64,000 nt of DNA from RGIG4034 sp045628945 (GCA_045628945.1 JAZQQG010000041.1:1-64000); one strand, 5' to 3'; positions 1 through 7,698 are shown, counted from the stretch's first letter. Made by a program: numbers and translations. Notes: generated by a model from the letters alone, not told the origin.

Positions 1-139
1 CCGTGGCAATTCCCCGCTTGTCTTCCGAGCGGAACCCTAAATCCCACTACAGCTCGAGCAAAAAGTCGCAGGATTCCATAGGCCGCGGCACCCCGCGTTT
101 CCGGCGCGGGTATCCATCTGCCTGAGTGGCCGCATGGAA
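1..139 (+). repeat. Long direct repeat A, copy 1 (may extend left of window)
   Basis: Starts CCGTGGCAATTCC and runs to GCATGGA. It matches 470-608 with only about a dozen differences and one inserted base. It is immediately followed by short hairpin units (repeat B). No convincing gene lies in it: the open frames are short and lack a ribosome site. The left limit is unknown because the match begins at the window edge. Confidence 0.85.
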
Positions 140-240
140 ACGGTTTCTTCATGCAGTAGATCGTACGGATTCATGGAAAAAGTTTTTCATATGCTATACC
201 GGACGGGCGCATGGAAAAGGATTTTTCGAGCGATCAGCGT
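132..240 (+). repeat. Degenerate ~39-bp hairpin repeat B, left array (3 units)
   Basis: Units begin near 132, 171 and 209 with CATGGAAA. Each carries an imperfect dyad of the form GGAAAAAG..TTTTTC, usually followed by ATGC and a GC-rich CCGGACGG-like tail. The second and third units recur almost unchanged at 799-870. Spacing of about 39 bases and absence of distinct spacers argue against CRISPR. Confidence 0.8.
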
Positions 241-251
241 TTAGCGTGCGT

Positions 252-285
252 AGAAAAAACTTTTCCATGGAAGGCCGTCCGCTTA
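252..285 (-). repeat. Repeat B in inverted orientation, left copy
   Basis: The segment reads CTTTTCCATGGAAGGCCGTC on the plus strand, which is the reverse complement of the B-unit core joined to its GC-rich tail. Together with the preceding plus-strand unit it could form a long stem across the AGCG-rich spacer at 225-250. It is followed by AAGCATACGTA, also found after the right-hand array. Confidence 0.7.
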
Positions 286-337
286 AAGCATACGTAATTT
301 CCCCATGGAAGATTGCCCCCTGCAGAAAATATCGGGT

Positions 338-467
338 GCCTACCCGGTCCTACAGAATCCTTCGTCAGTTGCTCTCCTTAGTGGGACTAAGAGTTCCTGC
401 CGGAATCTTAGGAACCGGTCGCGTCGGCATCAACTCACGTCCGTGATTCGTGATGCCTGGAATTGCC
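338..467 (-). repeat. Degenerate inverted copy of repeat A
   Basis: Reading the minus strand gives a diverged version of repeat A. Shared blocks in order include GGGTGCC, GAATCCT, TTGCTC, AGTGGGACT, a GTTCC block and GGAATTGCC. Identity is clearly lower than between 1-139 and 470-608, so boundaries are approximate. It abuts the second direct copy head to head. Confidence 0.6.
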
Positions 468-482
468 CTCCGTGGCAATTCC
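459..482. repeat. Perfect palindrome at repeat-A junction
   Basis: Two 9-base arms, GGAATTGCC at 459-467 and GGCAATTCC at 474-482, flank a 6-base loop. The palindrome is exactly where the inverted repeat-A copy meets the direct copy. Confidence 0.85.
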
Positions 483-608
483 CCGCTTGTCTTCCGAGCG
501 GAACCCTAAGTCCCACTACAGCTCGAGCAAAAAGCCGCAGGATTCCATAGGCCCGCGGCACCCTGCGTTCCCGGCGTAGTATCCATCTGCTTGAGTGGTC
601 GCATGGAG
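470..608 (+). repeat. Long direct repeat A, copy 2
   Basis: Near-identical to 1-139 over its full length, and again followed directly by an array of repeat B. This shows that a composite module (A, then B units, a spacer, then inverted B units) is present twice. Confidence 0.85.
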
Positions 609-870
609 AAATCTTCTTCGTGAAGTAGAGATCGTACGGCCTCCAAGGAAAAGTATTCTTCATGCAACATACCGGCCGACCATACGGAAAAAGTTTTTCT
701 ATGTAGTACACCGGATGGCCCAAGGAAAAGACTCTTCATCCAGTAGACCGGGCGGCTCCAAGGAGAAAGGTCTCTTTATGCAGTAGACCGGGCGGTCTTC
801 ATGGAAAAAGATTTTCATATGCTATACCGGACGGGCGCATGGAAAAGGATTTTTCGAGCGATCAGCGTCT
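601..870 (+). repeat. Degenerate ~39-bp hairpin repeat B, right array (7 units)
   Basis: Units begin near 602, 643, 680, 720, 758, 799 and 838, at a period of 37 to 42 bases. Most read CATGG or CAAGG, then an A-rich and T-rich dyad, ATGCAGTAGACCGG and a GGCGG tail. The last two match 171-240 closely, so the right module seems to be an expanded version of the left one. No ribosome site or long conserved frame is present. Confidence 0.8.
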
Positions 871-895
871 AGCGTGCGAGAAAAAACTTTTCCAT
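839..895. repeat. Long imperfect stem-loop between direct and inverted B units
   Basis: ATGGAAAAG at 839-847 is complementary to CTTTTCCAT at 887-895. The inner sequences, ATTTTTCGAGCG and the GCGAGAAAAAA block, also pair imperfectly, leaving an AGCG-rich centre. An equivalent structure occurs at about 210-268. Confidence 0.65.
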
Positions 896-986
896 GGAAG
901 GCCGTCCGCTTAACACACACAACTTTTCCATGGAAGGCCGTCCGCTTAACACACACAACTTTTCCATGGAAGGCCGTCCACTTAAG
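885..986 (-). repeat. Tandem 36-bp repeat, three copies (inverted repeat B)
   Basis: The unit runs from AACTTTTCCATGG to CTTAACACACAC. Copies lie at 885-920, 921-956 and 957-986; the first two are identical in full and the third is truncated with one change. Each unit is the reverse complement of the repeat-B core plus tail. About 60 bases of AT-rich DNA with no recognisable feature follow. Confidence 0.9.
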
Positions 987-1062
987 CATACGTACTTTTC
1001 TATAGCCTCCACCCGCATTTTTTTTGTTTGCGTCAGATTATTGTGTGTTCGTGCCAACCCTA

Positions 1063-1091
1063 TTGCCAACCGCCTTGCCTTTTGATAGTAT
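1063..1091 (+). promoter_or_regulatory. Candidate sigma-A promoter for small ORF
   Basis: TTGCCA at 1063-1068 and TAGTAT at 1086-1091 are separated by 17 bases. It lies 34 bases before the ATG of the small ORF, downstream of the repeat mosaic. Confidence 0.45.
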
Positions 1092-1125
1092 CACTTCAGA
1101 AAGAAACACACATGAGAGGTTTAGG

Positions 1126-1221
1126 ATGATTGTAGCAATTGTGTTGGGGATTTTAATCGAAGTAGTAGCTGGTGGCGTGATGCTTGTGGCATCGGTTCGT
1201 CCTGCTAAAGCAGCTCATTAG
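1126..1221 (+). CDS. Possible 31-residue single-pass membrane peptide
   Basis: A short frame that begins with MIVAIVLGILIEVVAGG and ends PAKAAH. The first 25 or so residues are almost entirely hydrophobic, so it would be a single membrane helix or an uncleaved signal-like peptide. GAGAGG at 1113-1118 is a suitable ribosome site, a promoter-like sequence lies upstream, and a strong terminator follows at 1263, so it has all the parts of a small monocistronic unit. No family is recognised. It could be a toxin-like or leader peptide, but nothing here shows that. Confidence 0.5.
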   Translation: MIVAIVLGILIEVVAGGVMLVASVRPAKAAH

Positions 1222-1262
1222 TGTGAAAAGGGAATTCTTTCGAACAAGTCGTAAAAGGGGAT

Positions 1263-1290
1263 AAAAGAGCAGCCGAGAGGCTGCTCTTTT
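1263..1290 (+). terminator. Intrinsic terminator after small ORF
   Basis: Perfect 12-base arms, AAAAGAGCAGCC and GGCTGCTCTTTT, around a GAGA loop, with a T-rich 3' arm. It separates the repeat/small-ORF region from the acyl-transfer cassette. Confidence 0.85.
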
Positions 1291-1316
1291 GTTATACTCG
1301 CGTACGGGGCGTCGCC

Positions 1317-1345
1317 TTTACAAACAGGGGGGACTATGGTATGAT
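1317..1345 (+). promoter_or_regulatory. Candidate promoter of the FkbH-ACP-MBOAT cassette
   Basis: TTTACA at 1317-1322, 17-base spacer, and TATGAT at 1340-1345 preceded by TGG (extended -10). It lies just after the terminator and about 70 bases before the first start codon. Confidence 0.6.
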
Positions 1346-1413
1346 TCATTATGTATGTCTATGCCCATAAAGTGGCAAAAATGCGGGGGTTTTTGGAACA
1401 CGGAGGAAATCGA

Positions 1414-3189
1414 ATGGATTGTTTTCAGTACCCGATTGATACGAAATATCTGTTGCGTAAGAAGCTTCGTCTGAAGAAGGAACTTTTAGAGAATGCAACG
1501 GGAATGATTGAGAAGCGAATTGCGGTTCTTGGTGGTTCGACGACCAATGAGATTGTGGATCAATTGGAGTTGTTTCTTCTGAATTACGGAATCAAACCGA
1601 CCTTTTACCAGTCGGAATATGCTCAGTTCTGGCAGGATGCGATGTATGGGAATGCCGAACTGGATGCGTTTGCGCCGGATGTAATCTATTTTCATACGAA
1701 CTGGCGTAATGTCTCCTCTTTTCCGACAACGGCTATGTCCGTAGAAGAGATTGATACGCTTCTTTCTTCCGAGTACAGACGATTTGAGATGATGTGGGAT
1801 CGTGCGGCTGTGCGTTACGGTTGCATGATTGTGCAGGACAATTTTGATCGTCCGGCCTGGCGTTTGCTTGGCAATGCGGACATTGCGGACTGTCACGGCA
1901 AAACGAACTTCCTGCAGCGTCTGAATCAGAAACTCTATGAGTATTCGCAGACCCACAAGAATTTCTATGTGAATGACGTTGACTATCTTGCGGCGAATTA
2001 TGGTCTGGAGCAGTGGAGCAATCCGTTGTTCTGGCATATGTATAAATACAGTCTTTGTCTGGATGCCATTCCGTATCTTGCCAAGAGTGTGGCAGATATC
2101 GTGAAGTCGATTTACGGAAAAAATAAAAAGGTGCTGGTATGCGATCTGGACAACACGCTATGGGGCGGCGTTGTCGGGGATGACGGAGTCGAGGGAATCG
2201 AAATCGGTCCCGAGATTCCGACCGGACAGGTGTACAGCGAGGTTCAGTCCTACATTAAGGAACTGAAGAGTACCGGCGTACTATTGGCGGTAAACAGTAA
2301 GAATGATTATGAGAATGCGATTGCCGGACTCAATCATCCGGACGGCGTTTTGAAACCGGATGATTTTGCGGCCGTTAAGGCAAACTGGGAAAACAAGGAT
2401 CGCAACATGCAGGCGATTGCCAAGGAACTGAACCTGGGCATCGACAGTTTCGTGTTTATCGATGACAATCCGACGGAACGCGAGATCATGAAGCAGGCGA
2501 ATTTCGGCGTGGCGGTTCCGACGATGGAGCGTGTGGAAGAGTACATTCGCATGGTGGATCGGGGCGGCTACTTTGAGGTCACAACCCTTTCGGAGGATGA
2601 CCTGAATCGTAATGCGATGTATAAGGCCAATTCCGAGCGGGCACAGTTAGAGCAGGAATTAGGGAATTATGATGATTTTTTGAAATCGCTTCAGATGCGC
2701 GCAACGATTCGCGGATATGAAGAAATCTATGTCCAGCGAATTGCCCAACTAACCAACAAGAGCAATCAGTTCAACCTGACGACCCTTCGGTGCAGTGAGA
2801 GCGATATTCGTCAGATGATGGCGTCTCCGGATTACCTGTGCCTGTACGGTAAGTTGGAGGACCGCTTTGGCGATAACGGTGTAGTTAGTGTTCTTGCCGG
2901 TGAGCGAAAAGAGAAAACCTTGCATATGCGTTTGTGGCTTATGAGCTGTCGCGTACTGAAGCGCGGGATGGAGGATGCAATGTTAGATACCCTGGTAAGC
3001 AGGGCGGCTTCTGAGGGAATCGAAACGATTGTCGGTTATTACTATCCGACACCAAAGAATGGTATGGTGAAGGATTTCTATGAGCGTATGGGCTTTGTAC
3101 GCGGGGACGAGGAAGGTGTCTGGACCTTGTCGGTGGCCGCATTTGAGCCGCATAACCCCTATATTCTAATCAATGGAGAGGAAGCATAA
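1414..3189 (+). CDS. FkbH-like HAD-IIIC loading enzyme
   Basis: A 591-residue protein. The N-terminal part has an SGNH-like stretch (VLGGSTTNEI). A HAD phosphatase domain follows, with D244 and D246 in DLDNTLWGG and D350/D351 in FIDDNPTERE, and the C-terminal part resembles the GNAT-like end of FkbH proteins. Characterised FkbH enzymes move a glyceryl group from 1,3-bisphosphoglycerate onto an acyl carrier protein. The next gene is such a carrier, overlapping by one base, which supports that role. The start at 1414 is chosen because GGAGG sits 7 bases before it; an upstream in-frame ATG at 1351 has no such site. The glyceryl substrate is inferred from the family, not shown. Confidence 0.85.
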   Translation: MDCFQYPIDTKYLLRKKLRLKKELLENATGMIEKRIAVLGGSTTNEIVDQLELFLLNYGIKPTFYQSEYAQFWQDAMYGNAELDAFAPDVIYFHTNWRNVSSFPTTAMSVEEIDTLLSSEYRRFEMMWDRAAVRYGCMIVQDNFDRPAWRLLGNADIADCHGKTNFLQRLNQKLYEYSQTHKNFYVNDVDYLAANYGLEQWSNPLFWHMYKYSLCLDAIPYLAKSVADIVKSIYGKNKKVLVCDLDNTLWGGVVGDDGVEGIEIGPEIPTGQVYSEVQSYIKELKSTGVLLAVNSKNDYENAIAGLNHPDGVLKPDDFAAVKANWENKDRNMQAIAKELNLGIDSFVFIDDNPTEREIMKQANFGVAVPTMERVEEYIRMVDRGGYFEVTTLSEDDLNRNAMYKANSERAQLEQELGNYDDFLKSLQMRATIRGYEEIYVQRIAQLTNKSNQFNLTTLRCSESDIRQMMASPDYLCLYGKLEDRFGDNGVVSVLAGERKEKTLHMRLWLMSCRVLKRGMEDAMLDTLVSRAASEGIETIVGYYYPTPKNGMVKDFYERMGFVRGDEEGVWTLSVAAFEPHNPYILINGEEA

Positions 3190-3428
3190 TGAGCAGAGAA
3201 GAGATTTTTGAGCGTTTGAATGAAGTGTTTCGTGATGTGTTTGGTGATGACGAAATCGTGGTAAATGATGATACTACCGCAGCGGATGTTGACGGTTGGG
3301 ACAGTCTTCGTCACATTACTCTTTTAGCGGCAATCGAGGATGAGTTTGATGTTGAGTTCTCGATGGGACAGACCGTTAAAATGAAAAATGTCGGCGAAAT
3401 GGTTGACTATATTGAGGCAGAGGCATAA
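3189..3428 (+). CDS. Acyl carrier protein (D-alanyl/glyceryl-carrier type)
   Basis: A 79-residue acidic protein with the phosphopantetheine site DGWDSLRHI, attachment serine at S39. The length and the WDSL motif are usual for stand-alone carrier proteins in secondary metabolism and for DltC. It would carry the group loaded by the preceding FkbH-like enzyme and present it to the membrane acyltransferase two genes downstream. The start codon shares one base with the preceding stop, and its own stop overlaps the next start, so the cassette is translationally coupled. Confidence 0.9.
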   Translation: MSREEIFERLNEVFRDVFGDDEIVVNDDTTAADVDGWDSLRHITLLAAIEDEFDVEFSMGQTVKMKNVGEMVDYIEAEA

Positions 3429-3817
3429 TGAAAGTTCATCACATCGGATATCTGGTTAAGAATATTGACCGGTCCATTGAGGGCTTTGAAGCACTGGGCT
3501 ATGAGCTTGTGATTCCTTCCACCTGGGATGAGGGACGACAGGCTTATTTGTGTTTCCTTAAGAATGACGGATACTGTGTGGAACTGATTGCGCCTGTCAA
3601 GGAGTCACCGTTGTATTCGCTTTTGAAGCAGTACAGCAATGCGCCGTATCATATGTGTTATCGGTGTGAGAATCTGGAGACGGAGATCGAACGCTTAAGA
3701 CAGGAGAAATTTATGCCGTTCTTAGAGCCGGCACCGGCACCCGTCATCGGAGAAACAGCTCGTGTGGCCTTCTTAATCAGTGCCAGAGTCGGCATGATTG
3801 AATTGGTGGAGGAATAG
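3428..3817 (+). CDS. VOC/glyoxalase-fold protein, methylmalonyl-CoA epimerase-like
   Basis: A 129-residue single-domain protein. The opening MKVHHIGYLVKNIDRSI with its metal-binding-type histidine, the central CVELIAPV and the final MIELVEE strand are the pattern of the vicinal oxygen chelate fold. The placement between the carrier protein and the MBOAT gene suggests an action on the carrier-bound group, for instance epimerisation at its alpha carbon. That is inference: VOC proteins have many activities, and the substrate cannot be read from the sequence. Confidence 0.75.
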   Translation: MKVHHIGYLVKNIDRSIEGFEALGYELVIPSTWDEGRQAYLCFLKNDGYCVELIAPVKESPLYSLLKQYSNAPYHMCYRCENLETEIERLRQEKFMPFLEPAPAPVIGETARVAFLISARVGMIELVEE

Positions 3818-3818
3818 A

Positions 3819-5426
3819 ATGGGAATCACATCAGTGATGTTTGTTTGCTTTATAGCCCTTGCGTTGGGCGTGTATTCCGTCATGCCATCTCGATTCAGAT
3901 GGTGTGTTTTATTGGCTGCCAGCATTATTTTTTACGTAAGCTTTAGTCCGGTAGGAATATGGGTATTATGTGGGACGTCATTGTTTGCATGGGCAATGGG
4001 GCTATTAATTCAGCGAAATAAGGATGCATTGGATTGCTGGATGGAGAGCAATCGTGAACTTGTTGACAAGGACACACGGAAAAAGTACAAGCAGAAGGCA
4101 TTGCGTATCCAGAAACTCTACTTGGTAGGAGCAGTGGCGGTTATTGTATTCTTGCTATTGTTGTTTCGGTATTATGGACATTTTGCATTTGAACTGAATC
4201 AATTGCTTCATATACAGTTGTGGACTGCCGAACACATTCTCATTCCATTGGGTGTTTCATACTATTCTCTTCAGCTGATTGGGTATGTTGTGGATGTTCA
4301 ACGAGACATTGTAACTGCGGAGAAGAATCCGCTCAAGGTTCTTTTGTATGGGGGCTTTTTCTTGTCCATTATGCAGGGGCCATTTAACCGTTATGACAAA
4401 TTGATGCCGCAACTGGTTGAGGCAAAAGCGAAAAAGAGTTCTGCTGAATGGAAGAAGGCGGTTTATCGTATCCTTTTGGGATATGTAAAAAAATTATGCA
4501 TTGCAGATCAGGTGGCGGTCGTTGTTCAGCTTTCCTTCTCGCATTACAATGAATTGTCAGGGCTTGGTATTCTTTTAGGAATTGTCTGCTTTGCGATTCA
4601 GTTATATGCTGATTTTTCGGGATATATGGATATTGTTATCGGAATCGGTATGCTTTTTGGTATTCATCTTCCGGAGAACTTTGAACAACCGTTTTTTGCT
4701 TGTAGCATTACGGAGTTCTGGCAAAAATGGCACATTAGTCTTGGCGCATGGCTTAAAGATTATGTGTTTTACCCGATTCTGAAATCCGGATTGTTTAAAT
4801 GGATAGGAAAAAGAGTATCCGGTTGGTTTGGAAAAGAAGCAGGACGAAGAATTCCCACATATATTGGTTTGCTTGTTTTGTGGACTCTGATTGGTTTATG
4901 GCATGGTGCAGGATTTACATTTGTTTTTAGCGTTGGACTTTTACAGTTTATATATGTTTTCTGCGCGGAGATTGCAGAACCGCTGATTGAAAGAATCAAG
5001 AAAAGAGTACGTTACGACAGAAATAAAGCCGGTTGGCATGTGCTCTCATCGGTAAAAGTAACTTTCTTGATGATTTTTGCATGGATTTTCTTCAATTCCA
5101 AAACGATGGCGGATGCGTTTTCTATGATAAAACGACTGTTTTTAGGAATGCCCAGGATGAATCAGATTGTCGATTTGTTTATGTTTGACAGTCCGATTGC
5201 GGATGCTTCGAAAAAGATTTTTCTGCTGTACATCACAGCCTGTGTAATCTTTTTGTTTGTTTTGGATTATCTACATGCGAAAAAAGTTTCAGTATGCGAG
5301 AGAGTGATTGCCAAGGGATATGTTGCACAAATTCTGTTGTTGCTTGTGTTAGTTCTGGCAATTATTGTTTTTGGCGCATACGGAAGTCAATACAGTGCCA
5401 ATAACTTTATGTATTTCGAACTGTAG
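3819..5426 (+). CDS. MBOAT-family membrane O-acyltransferase (DltB/AlgI-like)
   Basis: A 535-residue polytopic membrane protein with about ten hydrophobic segments. It has the MBOAT hallmarks WQKWHISLGAWLKDYVFYP and LWHGAGFTF, the second holding the invariant histidine (H362). DltB and AlgI move acyl groups from a carrier or cytoplasmic donor across the membrane to a surface polymer. Here the likely donor is the carrier protein of this cassette, and the acceptor may be a wall or capsule polymer. The start at 3819 is chosen over an in-frame ATG at 3798 because GGAGG lies just before it. Confidence 0.9.
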   Translation: MGITSVMFVCFIALALGVYSVMPSRFRWCVLLAASIIFYVSFSPVGIWVLCGTSLFAWAMGLLIQRNKDALDCWMESNRELVDKDTRKKYKQKALRIQKLYLVGAVAVIVFLLLLFRYYGHFAFELNQLLHIQLWTAEHILIPLGVSYYSLQLIGYVVDVQRDIVTAEKNPLKVLLYGGFFLSIMQGPFNRYDKLMPQLVEAKAKKSSAEWKKAVYRILLGYVKKLCIADQVAVVVQLSFSHYNELSGLGILLGIVCFAIQLYADFSGYMDIVIGIGMLFGIHLPENFEQPFFACSITEFWQKWHISLGAWLKDYVFYPILKSGLFKWIGKRVSGWFGKEAGRRIPTYIGLLVLWTLIGLWHGAGFTFVFSVGLLQFIYVFCAEIAEPLIERIKKRVRYDRNKAGWHVLSSVKVTFLMIFAWIFFNSKTMADAFSMIKRLFLGMPRMNQIVDLFMFDSPIADASKKIFLLYITACVIFLFVLDYLHAKKVSVCERVIAKGYVAQILLLLVLVLAIIVFGAYGSQYSANNFMYFEL

Positions 5427-5438
5427 CGGAGGAGAAAC

Positions 5439-6371
5439 ATGGCTAAGAAAATAGTGATTCATATTGCTAAGTTCATCTTCCCGGTTGCGGTTTTTGTGAT
5501 TGCTTGGCTGTTTTTGCAGGAATTGTTTATTCCAAAATATCTTGGGGACTCGACGACTATTGTAGACGGTTTCTATGAACTAAAAGAGAATAGCATCGAG
5601 GTCTTGTTCTTGGGACCGAGCCAAATGTTTTGTGGAATTGATAGCCAAAAACTGACAGAGGAGTATGGGATTCAATCCTATGATTTTGGCGCAAGTTCTC
5701 AAAATCTGACGATTACGTATTACTATCTTCAAGAAGCATTGAAGACTCAGAAACCGGAACTGATTCTGGTTGAGGTTTGTGAAATTTTTGAGGATGATTC
5801 TATGATAGACGAAAGTGTGTTGGCGTGGAATTATTCTCCGACTCATTTTTCGATTGAAAAGTGGAAGTCGTTGCATCGTGTTTTGGATGGAGACTTGAAG
5901 CGAGTTATTTCTTATTCTTTCCCATTGTTGCAATATCATGGGGCATGGAAAGAAGTTAAGATGAAAGATTTGACATACATTTTTTCTGATAAGCGAAATA
6001 GGTCGAGAGGCTATTTGGCTCGTGACAGGGTCTGGAGACAGGAAATCGATTTTCTTGCGGAAGACGAAGGGGCAGAAAAGCAAGTTTCTGAAGATAGTAT
6101 GCGAGCTATCGATGATATTGTGAATTTGTGCAATAAAAACGGCATTCAGGTAATTTTCTTCAAAGTACCGGTCGCAAATTGGACGCGAAATGACTCAAAG
6201 ATTACTAAGGAATATATGAATCGTCTGGGGTTAGAGTATGTCGATCTCAATGACTATCTTGATGAAATCCGGATTGATGGAGAGACGGACTTCTATAACA
6301 AGGAACATCTCAATAGCTCGGGTGCGGCGAAGACAACAGATTTTATGGCAAAATGGTTGAAAGCGAGATAA
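5439..6371 (+). CDS. DltD/AlgJ-like SGNH membrane-anchored protein
   Basis: A 310-residue protein with one N-terminal membrane helix (about residues 10-30) and an extracytoplasmic domain. FLGPSQMFCGI holds a candidate nucleophile, S61, and NKEHLNSSGA near the C-terminus holds the candidate catalytic H290. In DltD the last block is D-x-x-H; here the equivalent position is asparagine (N287), with D284 close by. Such proteins assist or complete acyl transfer outside the cell with an MBOAT partner, which is the gene 12 bases upstream. The exact function is inferred from this pairing. Confidence 0.7.
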   Translation: MAKKIVIHIAKFIFPVAVFVIAWLFLQELFIPKYLGDSTTIVDGFYELKENSIEVLFLGPSQMFCGIDSQKLTEEYGIQSYDFGASSQNLTITYYYLQEALKTQKPELILVEVCEIFEDDSMIDESVLAWNYSPTHFSIEKWKSLHRVLDGDLKRVISYSFPLLQYHGAWKEVKMKDLTYIFSDKRNRSRGYLARDRVWRQEIDFLAEDEGAEKQVSEDSMRAIDDIVNLCNKNGIQVIFFKVPVANWTRNDSKITKEYMNRLGLEYVDLNDYLDEIRIDGETDFYNKEHLNSSGAAKTTDFMAKWLKAR

Positions 6372-6375
6372 TGGT

Positions 6376-7575
6376 ATGTTTACATCTTTTTTGATTAAGT
6401 ACGCCGAAATCGGCGTCAAGGGAAAAAACAGATATGTTTTTGAGGATGCGTTATGCAGCAGAATCATGAAGACACTGAATCATTTGGACGGCTGCTACAA
6501 GGTGTCGAAGACTCAGGGACGAATCTTTGTGGACGTGGAAGGCGATTACGACTTCGACGAAACCATTGAGGCATTAAAGACCGTATTCGGTATTACGGGA
6601 ATTTGTCCGGTTGTGCGTGTGGAGGATGAAGGCTTTGCGTCTCTGTGTGAGACGGTGAAGCAGTATATGCATGAGGTTCATCCCGATTGCAATAAAACCT
6701 TCAAGGTTTGCGCCCGCCGTGCGCGTAAGAATTATCCGCTCGACTCCATGGAAATTAATGCGAAGATGGGCGAGGTGCTCCTGGATGAGTTTCCGCAGAT
6801 GCGCGTGGATGTGCATAAGCCGGAATTGGAACTCACGGTAGAGATTCGTGAAAAAATCTATATCTATTCCATCATTATCCCCGGTCCCGGAGGGATGCCT
6901 CTCGGAACTGCGGGACGTGCCATGCTTCTTCTGTCCGGCGGAATCGATTCCCCGGTTGCCGGCTATATGATTGCCAAAAGAGGAGTGGTTCTGGAGGCTA
7001 CGTATTTCCATGCACCTCCTTACACCAGCGACCGTGCGAAGCAGAAGGTGGTGGATCTTGCCCGCCTGATTTCGAAGTATACCGGACCGATTCGCCTTCA
7101 TGTCGTGAATTTTACGGACATTCAGCTCTACATCTATGAGCAGTGTCCACACGAAGAGCTGACCATTATCATGCGTCGATACATGATGCGTATTGCGGAA
7201 GAGATTGCGAATCGCAACGATTGTATCGGTTTGGTTACCGGTGAAAGTATCGGTCAGGTGGCCAGTCAGACCATGCAGTCCTTAGCTTCGACCAACGAGG
7301 TCTGCACCCTTCCGGTATATCGTCCTTTGATTGCCTTTGATAAGCAGGACATCGTGGATATCTCGGAAAAAATCAATACCTATGAGACCAGTGTTCTTCC
7401 TTATGAGGACTGCTGTACGATTTTCGTAGCAAAGCATCCCGTGACGAAACCGAACCGTAAGGTAATTCGCGGTCATGAGGAGAAGCTTGCCGAGAAGATC
7501 GACGAGCTGGTACAGATTGCTCTGGATACCGAAGAGATTGTGGAAGCGGATTACTATACCGAGGCGGATGTGTAG
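6376..7575 (+). CDS. thiI: tRNA 4-thiouridine synthase ThiI
   Basis: A 399-residue enzyme opening SFLIKYAEIGVKGKNR, typical of ThiI. The N-terminal ferredoxin-like and THUMP regions (to about residue 165) bind tRNA. The PP-loop SGGIDSPVAGY (from about residue 183) adenylates U8, and sulfur is then transferred to make s4U8; ThiI also serves thiazole synthesis in some bacteria. The C-terminal rhodanese domain of enterobacterial ThiI is absent, as is usual in Firmicutes. It starts 4 bases after the SGNH gene, so it is probably cotranscribed with the acyl-transfer cassette; no cysteine desulfurase gene is adjacent. Confidence 0.93.
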   Translation: MFTSFLIKYAEIGVKGKNRYVFEDALCSRIMKTLNHLDGCYKVSKTQGRIFVDVEGDYDFDETIEALKTVFGITGICPVVRVEDEGFASLCETVKQYMHEVHPDCNKTFKVCARRARKNYPLDSMEINAKMGEVLLDEFPQMRVDVHKPELELTVEIREKIYIYSIIIPGPGGMPLGTAGRAMLLLSGGIDSPVAGYMIAKRGVVLEATYFHAPPYTSDRAKQKVVDLARLISKYTGPIRLHVVNFTDIQLYIYEQCPHEELTIIMRRYMMRIAEEIANRNDCIGLVTGESIGQVASQTMQSLASTNEVCTLPVYRPLIAFDKQDIVDISEKINTYETSVLPYEDCCTIFVAKHPVTKPNRKVIRGHEEKLAEKIDELVQIALDTEEIVEADYYTEADV

Positions 7576-7649
7576 ACGAACGAAAGTATAGATGAACGGA
7601 AGCATAGACGGAGCGAAGATTAGCGCTTATGCCATAGAAGACAATAAAA

Positions 7650-7676
7650 AAGACCACATCGAAACGATGTGGTCTT
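7650..7676. terminator. Bidirectional terminator between thiI and the HPr-like gene
   Basis: Perfect 12-base arms, AAGACCACATCG and CGATGTGGTCTT, around AAA. An A run precedes it and serves the minus-strand gene; the T-containing 3' arm serves thiI. It sits between two convergent genes. Confidence 0.8.
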
Positions 7677-7698
7677 GCTCATTCGTAGGGAGTATGGA

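Noticed and set aside
601..986. CRISPR array
   Set aside because: The ~39-base units are directly adjacent, diverged from each other and contain internal dyads; there are no unique spacers of even length and no cas genes.
126..1085. Protein genes in the repeat island
   Set aside because: The frames are 60-106 codons, overlap on both strands, lack ribosome sites, and their sequence simply follows the repeats.
1351..1413. Earlier start of the FkbH-like gene
   Set aside because: No ribosome site before 1351; GGAGG before 1414 is well placed, and the extra residues are not part of the domain.
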